A stretch of DNA of 64,000 bases, taken from Jiangella asiatica (GTDB lineage Bacteria; Actinomycetota; Actinomycetes; Jiangellales; Jiangellaceae). Below are positions 24,529-32,776 of the stretch, piece after piece. The translations under genes were made by a program, and so were the position numbers. Under the pieces are notes generated by a model. That model ran no database searches. It was given only the letters and a program-made list of their open reading frames with translations, and was not told where the DNA came from. Numbering within the stretch: position 1 is the first letter of the stretch; each line of letters begins with the position of its first letter. The DNA lies in the NCBI RefSeq assembly GCF_004349065.1, contig NZ_SMKZ01000026.1, forward strand, positions 1 through 64,000. Reading direction: 5' to 3'.

Positions 24529-25871
24529 GCCGGGCACGCAGCCGGACCCTGCTCGTCGTCGGCGGCGTTGCCGTCATCGCCCTCGGTGCCGGCATCTTCG
24601 CCGGAACACGCATCACCTCACCCGCCGATGCCGCCGCGCGCGCGGCACCGCCTGAGGCGTCCGAGGTCACCGTCCCGGTCGAGCTGCGGACCTTGAACAG
24701 CGAGGTCGTCACCCGCGGCGACGTCTCGGCCGCGGGCGCGGTCGACGTCGTGCCCGAGGTCGGCGGGCTGGAGACGCCGCCGGTGGTGACCGGGCAGGTG
24801 CCCACGGTCGGCGCCGAGGTCACAGAAGGCACGGCACTGCTGGAGATCGTCGGGCGGCCGCTGGTCGTGCTTGCCGGCGAGCTGCCGATGTACCGGTCGC
24901 TGCGGCCGGGGATGAGCGGTCCGGACGTCGAGCAGCTCGAGGTGACGCTGCAGCGGCTCGGCCTGGACCCCGGCGACGTCGACGACGAGTACACGGCCAC
25001 GACGGGGGACGCGGTGGCCGAGCTGTTCGAGCGCATCGGCTACGAGCCGCCGGCGCCGGACCCGCAGGTCGAGGCCGAGCTCGAAGCCGCGAACGACCAG
25101 CTCGATCAGGCCGAGGACCTGGTCGAGGATGCCGAGGAGGCAATCGAGGACGCGGAGGACGCGGCACCGGATGCACCGGTCGACGAGGACGCGCTGGAGG
25201 ATGCCCTCGACGACGCCCGCGAGCAGCTCGTGGACGCGCGGGCCACCCGCGACGAGGCCGCTGCCGCCGCCGGCACCCCGCTGCCGGCGTCGGAGGTGGT
25301 CTTCGTGCCCAGCCTGCCGCGGCGGGTCGACGAGGTGCAGGTGCGCCGCGGCGGCCAGGTGAGCGGCGCGGTCATGTCGGTCAGCGGCGCCACGCTGGTC
25401 GTCACAGCGAACGTCGACGACGCCGCCCGCGAGCTGCTGGCCGCGGAGATGCCGGTGACGATCGAGTTGCCCAGCGGCGACGAGGTCGCCGGCACAATCA
25501 CCGCCATCGCTGAGGCCGAGGGCGAGGGTGCCACCGGGCACGACGTCACCATCGCGCCGGGGGAGCTCACCGCCGAGCAGGTCGAGGAGCTGCGCGGCGC
25601 GAACGTCCGGGTCACCGTCCCGGTCGAGAGCACCGACGGCGACGTCCTCGCGGTCCCGCTGGCGGCGCTGACCGCCGGGCCGGGCGGCGAGAGCCGGGTC
25701 GAGGTCATGCGCGACGGAGCGACCGAGCTGGTCGAGGTGGAGGTCGGGTTGACCGCGGAGGGCTACGCCGAGGTGACGGCCGTCGAGGGCGAGCTGGGCG
25801 AGGGCGACCTCGTCGTCGTCGGGGAGTCGTCGGACGCGAGCGCCGACGACGACGCGGAGGGGGACACGTGA
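24525..25871 (+). CDS. membrane-fusion-like adaptor with peptidoglycan-binding domain
   Basis: A 448-residue protein. One N-terminal membrane helix is at about 8-28, followed by a beta-barrel region. A peptidoglycan-binding-1-type domain is near 120-170 (LRPGMSGPDVEQLEVTLQRLGL), an acidic coiled coil near 185-245, then HlyD/MacA-like barrel strands. Such proteins link ABC permeases to the cell wall in Gram-positive bacteria. It is coupled to both neighbours by GTGA overlaps. Confidence 0.82.
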   Translation: MSRARSRTLLVVGGVAVIALGAGIFAGTRITSPADAAARAAPPEASEVTVPVELRTLNSEVVTRGDVSAAGAVDVVPEVGGLETPPVVTGQVPTVGAEVTEGTALLEIVGRPLVVLAGELPMYRSLRPGMSGPDVEQLEVTLQRLGLDPGDVDDEYTATTGDAVAELFERIGYEPPAPDPQVEAELEAANDQLDQAEDLVEDAEEAIEDAEDAAPDAPVDEDALEDALDDAREQLVDARATRDEAAAAAGTPLPASEVVFVPSLPRRVDEVQVRRGGQVSGAVMSVSGATLVVTANVDDAARELLAAEMPVTIELPSGDEVAGTITAIAEAEGEGATGHDVTIAPGELTAEQVEELRGANVRVTVPVESTDGDVLAVPLAALTAGPGGESRVEVMRDGATELVEVEVGLTAEGYAEVTAVEGELGEGDLVVVGESSDASADDDAEGDT

Positions 25872-26566
25872 CGCCGCCGGTCGTGGAGATGACGGGAGTG
25901 GGCCGGGTCTTCCCTGGCCCACCGGCAGTAGAGGCGGTCCGCGACGTCGACCTGACGATCCAGGCCGGCGAGTACGTGTCGATCGTCGGGCCGTCGGGGT
26001 CGGGCAAGTCGACGCTGCTCCACTTGCTGGGTCTGCTGGACCGGCCGACGCACGGTGTCTACCGGCTGGACGGCGTGGATGTGAGCACCATGCGCGAGCG
26101 GCGGCGCACCCGCCTGCGCGGCGAGCGGATCGGCTTCGTCTTCCAGGCGTTCCACCTGCTGCCGCACCGCAGCGTGCTGGAGAACGTGGAGCTGTCGATG
26201 ATCTACCTGCGCGTTCCGCGCCGGGAGCGCACCGCGCGGGCGCGCGCCACGCTGGAGCGCGTCGGTCTCGGACATCGGGTCGACTTCGACCCGTTGCTGC
26301 TGTCCGGCGGCGAGCGGCAGCGGGTCGCGATCGCCCGGGCGCTGGTGGCGCGGCCGAGCCTGCTGTTGGCCGACGAGCCGACCGGGAACCTCGACACCGG
26401 CAATGCCGCGTCGGTCCTGGCACTCTTCGACGAGCTGCACGCCGACGGGCTCACGCTCGCCGTCATCACCCACGACGACGGGGTCAGCGCGCGGGCCGAG
26501 CGGCGGGTGCGGATCGTCGACGGAACGGTGCGCCACGCCGTTGATGCGCAGGAGGTCCGACGGTGA
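25868..26566 (+). CDS. MacB-type ABC transporter ATPase
   Basis: A 232-residue ATPase with Walker A GPSGSGKS, Q-loop (VFQAFHLLPHRS), signature LSGGERQRVAIARAL, Walker B LLLADEPTGNLD and H-loop ITHDD. This is the LolD/MacB subgroup that drives mechanotransmission exporters. It starts at GTG coupled to the adaptor and overlaps the permease start. Confidence 0.93.
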   Translation: MTPPVVEMTGVGRVFPGPPAVEAVRDVDLTIQAGEYVSIVGPSGSGKSTLLHLLGLLDRPTHGVYRLDGVDVSTMRERRRTRLRGERIGFVFQAFHLLPHRSVLENVELSMIYLRVPRRERTARARATLERVGLGHRVDFDPLLLSGGERQRVAIARALVARPSLLLADEPTGNLDTGNAASVLALFDELHADGLTLAVITHDDGVSARAERRVRIVDGTVRHAVDAQEVRR

Positions 26567-27837
26567 GGCGACGGCGCACCGGTCGGCGTGGTCTTCGCTG
26601 GTCGCGTTGGGTGCGGGCGCCGCGAGAGCTGCCGCGCGGGCGTCGGATGACGGTGCCCGACCTGCTCGGGGAGGCGTTGGCCGGCGTGGCGGCGAGGCCG
26701 TCGCGGCTGGCGCTCACGACGCTGGGCACCGTGTTGGGCATCGCGGCGCTGGTCGCGACACTGGGCCTCGGGCAGACGGCCGCGGGGCAGATCAACGACC
26801 AGTTCGACCGGATCGCCGCGGTTCGGGTCGTCATCGAGTCGGGCGAGACCGACGGGCCCGACGGGGAGGTAGCGCTGACCCAGCTGCCGTGGGACGCGCC
26901 GGAGCGGCTGGGTCGGCTGGCCGGGGTCGAGGCGGCCGGGACCTTCGCCAGCGTGGACGTCGCCGGCGCGCCGGTCCGCGGTGTCCCGTACGGCACGATC
27001 GAGCAGACAGTTCCGGTGGCCGGCGCGTCGCCGGGTCTGTTCGACGCGCTCGGCGCGCGGCTCGCTGGCGGCCGCTTCTTCGACGGGGGGCACGAACAGC
27101 GAGCCGACCCCGTCGTCGTCCTCGGCCGCTACGCGGCGGAACGGCTGGGCATCAGCCGGGTGGACTCGCAGCCGTCCATCTTCATCGGCGACCGTTCGTT
27201 CACGGTCATCGGCATCCTCGACGCCGTCGACTACCGGTCGGAGGTGCAGGATTCGGTGATCATCCCGATGGGCACGGCACGCGCCCTCTACGGGCTGGAG
27301 GCACCCGAGGCAGTCGAGATCCGCACCGCACTCGGAGCGGCGCAGCTGATCGGCGAGCAGGCGCCCATTGCCGTCGACCCCAACGAGCCCGACCTGCTCG
27401 ACGTGACGGCACCGCCCCCGCCGGGTTCGCTGCGCGACACGGTCTCCGCCGACGTCAATGGCCTGTTCCTGGCGCTGGGCGGGCTGTCGCTGCTGGTCGG
27501 CGGGCTCGGGATCGCCAACGTGACGCTGCTGTCGGTGCTGGAGCGCATCTCCGAGATCGGCCTGCGCCGGGCGGTCGGTGCTGGCGGGCTGCACGTGGCC
27601 GGACAGTTCCTGGTGGAGAGCGGGATCGTGGGCTTCCTGGGCGGGCTGATCGGCTCGACCATCGGGGTGCTGGCGACGGTCGGCGTCTCGGTGGTCCGCG
27701 ACTGGACGCCGCTGCTGGACATCCGGCTGGCGCTTGCGGCGCCGCTGCTCGGCGGACTGATCGGCCTGGTGGCGGGGACCTACCCCGCCTGGCGGGCGTC
27801 GGCGGTCGAGCCGATCACGGCGCTGCGCACGGCGTGA
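26563..27837 (+). CDS. MacB/FtsX-type ABC permease
   Basis: A 424-residue permease with the four-helix MacB layout. TM1 is near 45-70, then a large extracytoplasmic domain, then three helices near 300-325, 345-370 and 385-410. The conserved VGGLGIANVTLLSVLERISEIG and PAWRASAVEPITALR are present. With the ATPase and adaptor it forms a tripartite-like exporter, probably for an antimicrobial or lipid substrate sensed by the adjacent two-component system. Confidence 0.92.
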   Translation: MRRRRTGRRGLRWSRWVRAPRELPRGRRMTVPDLLGEALAGVAARPSRLALTTLGTVLGIAALVATLGLGQTAAGQINDQFDRIAAVRVVIESGETDGPDGEVALTQLPWDAPERLGRLAGVEAAGTFASVDVAGAPVRGVPYGTIEQTVPVAGASPGLFDALGARLAGGRFFDGGHEQRADPVVVLGRYAAERLGISRVDSQPSIFIGDRSFTVIGILDAVDYRSEVQDSVIIPMGTARALYGLEAPEAVEIRTALGAAQLIGEQAPIAVDPNEPDLLDVTAPPPPGSLRDTVSADVNGLFLALGGLSLLVGGLGIANVTLLSVLERISEIGLRRAVGAGGLHVAGQFLVESGIVGFLGGLIGSTIGVLATVGVSVVRDWTPLLDIRLALAAPLLGGLIGLVAGTYPAWRASAVEPITALRTA

Positions 27838-27845
27838 GCGGCAGA

Positions 27846-27864
27846 TAGTCCGCATGCTGGACTA
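27846..27864 (+). terminator. short hairpin after the efflux operon
   Basis: TAGTCC and GGACTA form a perfect 6-bp stem with a 7-nt loop 8 bp after the permease stop. There is no strong U-tract, so its strength is uncertain. Confidence 0.4.
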
Positions 27865-28158
27865 GTCCTGTCTCAACAGGTAACCATCTGGCGTTGCAAT
27901 CATCACAATCGCGCAGCTCCCGAGGCTCTGGATTCGCACCGGCCCGATCGGGTCCGCTAGCGTCACGGACGACCGAACCCCAGACAGGTGCGGTTGGGCT
28001 GTGGCCGACGAGGCGGGCTTGGGTGCCCGCGTGCCACGTTCATCCCGCTCGCGCCGCTTCGTCGCGTGGCTCACCGGTTGCTCCCGTAGGGAGCTGCCTG
28101 GCGTAGCCCCCGCCCGGTTCACCGGTGCGTCGCGTGGCTGACGAACGAAAGGTGAGGC
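27865..28158. other. leader region of the betaine operon
   Basis: About 290 bp of non-coding sequence before the ProV-like gene. GTCGCGTGGCT occurs twice (near 28062 and 28131) next to CACCGGT. I searched by eye for riboswitch patterns, including the ydaO/c-di-AMP type expected for osmolyte transport, and found no convincing match. Confidence 0.4.
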
Positions 28159-29409
28159 GTGACCGCCGTACGCGCGGAAGGACTGTTCAAGGTCTTCGGC
28201 AAGAAGACCGACGATGCCGTACGACGGCTCCGGGACGGCGCGAGCCGGGCCGAGGTCGTCGCGACCGGCGCCACCCCTGCGGTGATCGATGCCAGCTTCG
28301 ACGTACGGCCCGGCGAGATCTTCGTCGTCATGGGACTGTCCGGTTCCGGGAAGTCGACTCTGATCAGGATGCTCAACGGGCTGCTCGAGCCCACGGCCGG
28401 CCGGGTGTTCGTCGACGGTGTAGACATCTTCGCCATCGACGAGGCCGAGCTGCGCCGGGTGCGACAACAACGGATCGGCATGGTGTTCCAGCACTTCGCC
28501 CTGCTGCCGCACCGGACTGTCGCCGAGAACGCCGCCTACGCCCTGGACATCCAGGGAGTGCCGAAGAAGGAGCGGCTGGACCGGGCGGCCGAAGCGCTGG
28601 AGCTCGTCGGCCTGGGTGGCTGGGAGGACCGATATCCCGCCCAGCTGTCCGGGGGCATGAAACAGCGGGTGGGTCTCGCCCGCGCCCTCGCCGCCGGCAG
28701 CGACATCATGCTCATGGACGAGGCGTTCTCCGCGCTGGACCCGCTGATCCGCCGCGAGATGCAGGACCAGCTGATCGACCTGCAGGCAAGGCTCGGCAAG
28801 ACCGTCGTGTTCATCACCCACGACCTCAACGAGGCGATGCGCCTCGGCGACCGCATCGCGGTCATGCGCGACGGCCGGATCGTGCAGATCGGCACGGCCG
28901 AGGAGGTGTTGAAAGATCCGGCCAACGATTACGTCGCCCAGTTCGTGGCCGACGTCGACCGCACCCGCGTCCTCACCGCTGCCAGCGTCATGGAGCCGGC
29001 CCAGCTGGAGGTCAGCGCCACGGGCGGCCCTCGGGTCGCGCTGCACGGCATGCGGGAGAAGCAGATGAGCGCCGCGTTCGTCGTCGCCCGCGATCGCACC
29101 TTGCGCGGCGTGGTCCGCGACCAGGACGTCGTCGCCGCCGTCAACCGGGGCGACTCGACGCTGGACGGCATCGTCGGCGACGACTTCACGTCGGTGCACG
29201 CCGACGCGTACCTCGCCGAGCTGTTCGCGCCGTCGGCGGAGTCGCCACTGCCACTGGCCGTGCTCGACGACGCCGGCCGGTTGGTCGGCGTCGTCCCTCG
29301 GGTCACGCTGCTGGCCGCGATGGCCAGCATCGTCGAGGCCCTGCCCGACGCCGAGCAGGACGCCGAGCATGGCGCCGAGCCGGCTCGCGTCGAAGGAGGT
29401 GTGCGATGA
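28159..29409 (+). CDS. glycine betaine/proline ABC transporter ATPase (ProV/OpuAA-like)
   Basis: A 416-residue ATPase. It has Walker A GLSGSGKS, MVFQHFALLPHRTV, signature LSGGMKQRVGLARAL, Walker B IMLMDEAFSALDP, and a C-terminal pair of CBS-like domains from about 270. The long N-terminal insertion (KKTDDAVRRLRDGASRAEVV) is typical of the ProV/OpuAA group. It energises uptake of compatible solutes under osmotic stress. The start is GTG after AAAGGTGAGG. Its end overlaps the permease start (ATGA). Confidence 0.93.
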   Translation: MTAVRAEGLFKVFGKKTDDAVRRLRDGASRAEVVATGATPAVIDASFDVRPGEIFVVMGLSGSGKSTLIRMLNGLLEPTAGRVFVDGVDIFAIDEAELRRVRQQRIGMVFQHFALLPHRTVAENAAYALDIQGVPKKERLDRAAEALELVGLGGWEDRYPAQLSGGMKQRVGLARALAAGSDIMLMDEAFSALDPLIRREMQDQLIDLQARLGKTVVFITHDLNEAMRLGDRIAVMRDGRIVQIGTAEEVLKDPANDYVAQFVADVDRTRVLTAASVMEPAQLEVSATGGPRVALHGMREKQMSAAFVVARDRTLRGVVRDQDVVAAVNRGDSTLDGIVGDDFTSVHADAYLAELFAPSAESPLPLAVLDDAGRLVGVVPRVTLLAAMASIVEALPDAEQDAEHGAEPARVEGGVR

Positions 29410-30284
29410 GCGACGAAGCGTTCGACCCGCTGGACCCGAGGCTGGACGTCGGCGAGTGGGTCTCCGACGCGTTCGACTGGTTCACCGAGACGTTCCAGCC
29501 GGTCCTGGACGTCGTCGAGACGGTGCTCCAGGGCCTGTACGACGGGCTCTACGAGGTGCTGAGCGCACCGCCGTTCCTGGTCATGATCGCGCTGTTCGCC
29601 GCGCTGGGCTGGGTGGTCCGGTCGTGGAAGTTCGCGGTGTTCACCGTCGCCGGGTTCTACCTCGTCGCCTCGATGGACCGGTGGGACGCGGCGATGGAGA
29701 CGCTGTCACTCGTCGTGGTGGCGGCGGCGCTGGCGACGTTGATCTCGGTGCCGCTGGGCATCTGGGCGGCGAAGTCGCAGGCGGTGAGCAACGCGCTGCG
29801 CCCTGTCCTCGACTTCATGCAGACCATGCCGGCGATGGTCTACCTGATACCCACCCTTTTCGCCTTCGGCATCGGGGTGGTCCCCGGCATGATCTCGACG
29901 ATCGTCTTCGCGATGCCGCCCGGTGTGCGGTTCACCGAGCTCGCCATCCGCCAGGTCGATCCCGAGGTCGTGGAGGCCGGCCAGGCCTTCGGATCGTCGC
30001 CGACGCGCATCCTGCGGCAAATCCAGCTGCCACTAGCGCTGCCGACGATCATGGCCGGCATCAACCAGGTGATCATGCTGTCGCTGTCCATGGTCGTGCT
30101 CGCCGCCATGGTGGGCGCCGCCGGTCTCGGCCTGGACGTCGTCTCCGGCCTGCAGTCGCTGCGGGTCGCGACCGGCGTCGAGGCAGGTCTGGCGGTCGTC
30201 GTGCTCGCCATCTATCTGGACCGCATCGTCTCGGCACTGGCCGACCGCGCCCCCGTGGCGCGGGCAACGAAGCTCCGCACCTGA
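29406..30284 (+). CDS. glycine betaine/proline ABC permease (ProW-like)
   Basis: A 292-residue permease. An acidic N-terminal region and an amphipathic segment precede six membrane helices. The BPD-type permease loop (EAGQAFGSSPTRILRQIQLP) near 190 contacts the ATPase. MISTIVFAMPPGVRFTELAIR matches the ProW/OpuAB group. ATG 29406 follows GAAGGAGGTG. Confidence 0.93.
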   Translation: MSDEAFDPLDPRLDVGEWVSDAFDWFTETFQPVLDVVETVLQGLYDGLYEVLSAPPFLVMIALFAALGWVVRSWKFAVFTVAGFYLVASMDRWDAAMETLSLVVVAAALATLISVPLGIWAAKSQAVSNALRPVLDFMQTMPAMVYLIPTLFAFGIGVVPGMISTIVFAMPPGVRFTELAIRQVDPEVVEAGQAFGSSPTRILRQIQLPLALPTIMAGINQVIMLSLSMVVLAAMVGAAGLGLDVVSGLQSLRVATGVEAGLAVVVLAIYLDRIVSALADRAPVARATKLRT

Positions 30285-30346
30285 CACCCACAACCAGCTA
30301 AGTCCTCGAACCAAGAGTGCACGGTAGATCGACACGGAGGAGAAAC

Positions 30347-31357
30347 ATGCGCAAGTCCACGCTCACGCTCCTGGCCGGCCTGTGTGCCGGCGGCCTGGTC
30401 CTCGCCGGCTGCGGCGATGACGACGGCGGCGGTGAGACCACCAGCGACGGCGGCGGCGACACCACCGAGGTGCAGACCATCGGTGACGTCGAGACCGGGT
30501 CGTGCGATCCGGCCGAGGGCAACGCCGAGATGCCGGACCCGGAAGGCACCGGTGACGACGAGACCGAGATCACCATCGGCGTCTTCAGCGGCTGGGACGA
30601 GAACTACGTCGTCGCCGAGCTGGCCAAGGTCGCGCTGGAGGAGCAGGGCTACACCGTCGAGTTCGAGGAGCTGGAGGCCGGTCCCGCGTACACGGGCGTG
30701 GCACAGGGCGACATCGACGTGCTGATGGACGCGTGGCTGCCCAACACCCATGCGCAGTACGTCGAGCAGTTCGGCGACGACCTCGAAGATGCCGGCTGCT
30801 GGTTCGACGAGGGCTACCTGACGATCGCGGTCAACGCCGACTCGCCGGCCCAGTCGCTGGACGAGCTGGCCGACAACGCCGACGCGTACGGCAGCCGGCT
30901 CGTCGGCATCGAGCCCGGCGCCGGGCTGACGGCAACCACCCAGGAGGAGGTCATCCCGACCTACGGCCTGGACGACTGGGACTTCCCGACGTCGTCCTCG
31001 CCGGCGATGCTGGCCGAGCTGGACAACGCCATGTCGGCCGGTGACGACATCGCCGTCACCCTGTGGCACCCGCACTGGGCGTACGCCGCCTACGACATCC
31101 GCGACCTGGAGGACCCCGAGGGCGCCCTCGGCGAAGCCGAGCGCCTGTACAGCCTGGCCCGGCCGGGCTTCCACGAGGACTTCCCGAATGCCGCGCAGCT
31201 GATCCAGAACCTCTACCTCTCCAATGAGCAGCTGCTGGAGATCGAGGACATCATGGTGGTCGAGAACGGGCGCGAGGACAACGCCGGCTCGGTCGCGCAG
31301 TGGCTCGACGCCAACCCGGAGTTCGTCGCGGACTGGCGCGCCGGCACCCTGCTCTGA
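30347..31357 (+). CDS. glycine betaine-binding lipoprotein (ProX/OpuAC-like)
   Basis: A 336-residue substrate-binding lipoprotein. The lipobox VLAGC has Cys at about 22, followed by a short Gly/Asp-rich linker and an OpuAC fold (GVFSGWDENYVVAELAKVALEEQGY, DVLMDAWLPNTH, VTLWHPHWAY). The tryptophans in these last motifs fit the aromatic box that binds quaternary amines. It starts after GGAGGAG, 60 bp behind the permease, and completes the operon. Confidence 0.93.
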   Translation: MRKSTLTLLAGLCAGGLVLAGCGDDDGGGETTSDGGGDTTEVQTIGDVETGSCDPAEGNAEMPDPEGTGDDETEITIGVFSGWDENYVVAELAKVALEEQGYTVEFEELEAGPAYTGVAQGDIDVLMDAWLPNTHAQYVEQFGDDLEDAGCWFDEGYLTIAVNADSPAQSLDELADNADAYGSRLVGIEPGAGLTATTQEEVIPTYGLDDWDFPTSSSPAMLAELDNAMSAGDDIAVTLWHPHWAYAAYDIRDLEDPEGALGEAERLYSLARPGFHEDFPNAAQLIQNLYLSNEQLLEIEDIMVVENGREDNAGSVAQWLDANPEFVADWRAGTLL

Positions 31358-31387
31358 TGCCGGCCCTGGATCGCTGAGTCACGCCGG

Positions 31388-31786
31388 TCACGCCGCCGGG
31401 GTCGCGAACGAGCATCGCGGCCCCGGCGTGGCGGCCAGCCGGTTGTCGAGCGTGGCCAGGGCACAGCCGAGATGCTCCGCGAGCGCGACGTACCAGGCGT
31501 CGTAGCTCGTGACGTTGTCGCGGAGCTCCCAGGCCCGCTCCGCGAACGGGGCATAAGAGAACAGATCGAGGGGCAACGCGACGAGGTCCGCATGGGCCAT
31601 GGCCGCCGTATCGCCCGAGATGAGGCCGGCCGTTGCCGAACGGCGCAGGATGTTAGCCGCTTCCACCGGCATCAGGTGGGGTGCGGCGAGCGGTTGGGTG
31701 GCGAGCAGGCTGTCGGCCCAGGCGCCGTCGGCGCCACTGTCGACGAGCGCGGACACCACCAGAGACGCGTCGACGACGAGTGTCAC
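31388..31786 (-). CDS. vapC: VapC-type PIN toxin
   Basis: A 132-residue PIN ribonuclease with VVDASLVVSAL, PVEAANILRR, YDAWYVALAEHL and ATLDNRL giving the acidic catalytic set. It differs from the PIN family in the AICE. It starts at GTG overlapping the antitoxin stop by 4 nt, a complete module. Confidence 0.9.
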   Translation of the reverse strand: MTLVVDASLVVSALVDSGADGAWADSLLATQPLAAPHLMPVEAANILRRSATAGLISGDTAAMAHADLVALPLDLFSYAPFAERAWELRDNVTSYDAWYVALAEHLGCALATLDNRLAATPGPRCSFATPAA

Positions 31787-32016
31787 CGGCGGTCGGCGTC
31801 CCGGTGTGCCAGGATATCGGCCTTGGACAGCCGGCTACCCGTGCGCGCCTTACGGTCGCGGATGTGTCCGACCAGCTCCTCCGGATCGGGTCGGTTGGCG
31901 ATCTCCACGAGCTTGATCCGAACGTACTCCTGCAGCGACCGGCCGCTGCGCGATGCGCGGGCCGCGAGCTCGTCTCGGGTCGCGTCGGGAACGTCTCGCA
32001 CCGTAATCGCAGCCAT
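31783..32016 (-). CDS. vapB: VapB/FitA-type antitoxin
   Basis: A 77-residue antitoxin with an RHH domain (AAITVRDVPDATRDELAARA, SGRSLQEYVRIKL) and a basic/acidic tail (RTGSRLSKADILAHRDADRR) for toxin binding. It probably represses its own promoter in 32017-32112. It is upstream of and overlapping vapC. Confidence 0.88.
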   Translation of the reverse strand: MAAITVRDVPDATRDELAARASRSGRSLQEYVRIKLVEIANRPDPEELVGHIRDRKARTGSRLSKADILAHRDADRR

Positions 32017-32112
32017 AGCAGCATTATGCTGCTAGGGCTGCTGATCTTCAACGTAGCGGCGGCGGGGACGGCCGCGTGGTCGGTGATCTCGCGGGGTCGG
32101 TAGTGTCCCCAC

Positions 32113-32703
32113 ATGCTGCTCTCCGACCGCGACATCCGGGCCGCCGTCGAGTCCAAGCGGGTCCAGCTGGACCCGTACGACCCCGAGATGGTGCAACCGT
32201 CGAGCATCGACGTGCGGCTCGACCGGTACTTCCGGGTGTTCGAGAACCACCGCTATCCGCACATCGACCCGGCGGAGGAGCAGCCCGACCTCACCCGCAT
32301 GGTCGAGCCGCATGGTGGCGAGCCGTTCGTGCTGCACCCGGGCGAGTTCGTGCTGGCCTCCACGTATGAGACGGTGACGCTGGGCGACGACGTCGCCGCA
32401 CGGCTGGAGGGCAAGTCGAGCCTGGGTCGGCTGGGCCTGCTCACGCACTCGACGGCGGGCTTCATCGACCCGGGCTTCACCGGCCACGTCACGCTGGAGC
32501 TGTCCAACGTCGCGACGCTGCCCATCAAGCTGTGGCCGGGCATGAAGATCGGCCAGCTGTGCTTCTTCGCGCTCACGTCGCCGGCCGAGGAGCCCTACGG
32601 TGCGCAGCGTCACGGCTCGCGCTATCAAGGCCAGCGCGGTCCCACGCCGAGCCGGTCCTACCTGAACTTCCACCGCACCCACGTGGAGAGTGGGCAGCCA
32701 TAG
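32113..32703 (+). CDS. dcd: dCTP deaminase (probably dUMP-forming)
   Basis: A 196-residue trimeric nucleotide enzyme. [48 protein letters not shown] and [18 protein letters not shown] are the Dcd signature blocks. Actinobacterial forms usually have both deaminase and dUTPase activity and make dUMP directly for thymidylate synthesis. The length is normal. It stands alone on the plus strand. Confidence 0.95.
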   Translation: MLLSDRDIRAAVESKRVQLDPYDPEMVQPSSIDVRLDRYFRVFENHRYPHIDPAEEQPDLTRMVEPHGGEPFVLHPGEFVLASTYETVTLGDDVAARLEGKSSLGRLGLLTHSTAGFIDPGFTGHVTLELSNVATLPIKLWPGMKIGQLCFFALTSPAEEPYGAQRHGSRYQGQRGPTPSRSYLNFHRTHVESGQP

Positions 32704-32776
32704 TTACCCATGGGTAATATGTAGGGGTGCCCGCGCGAGCGGGTAAGCCCGACTCGGCGGTAAGGAGCCGGACGCC

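Noticed and set aside
27865-28158. Riboswitch (c-di-AMP ydaO type) before the betaine operon
   Set aside because: I could not match the conserved core elements; only short direct repeats are seen.
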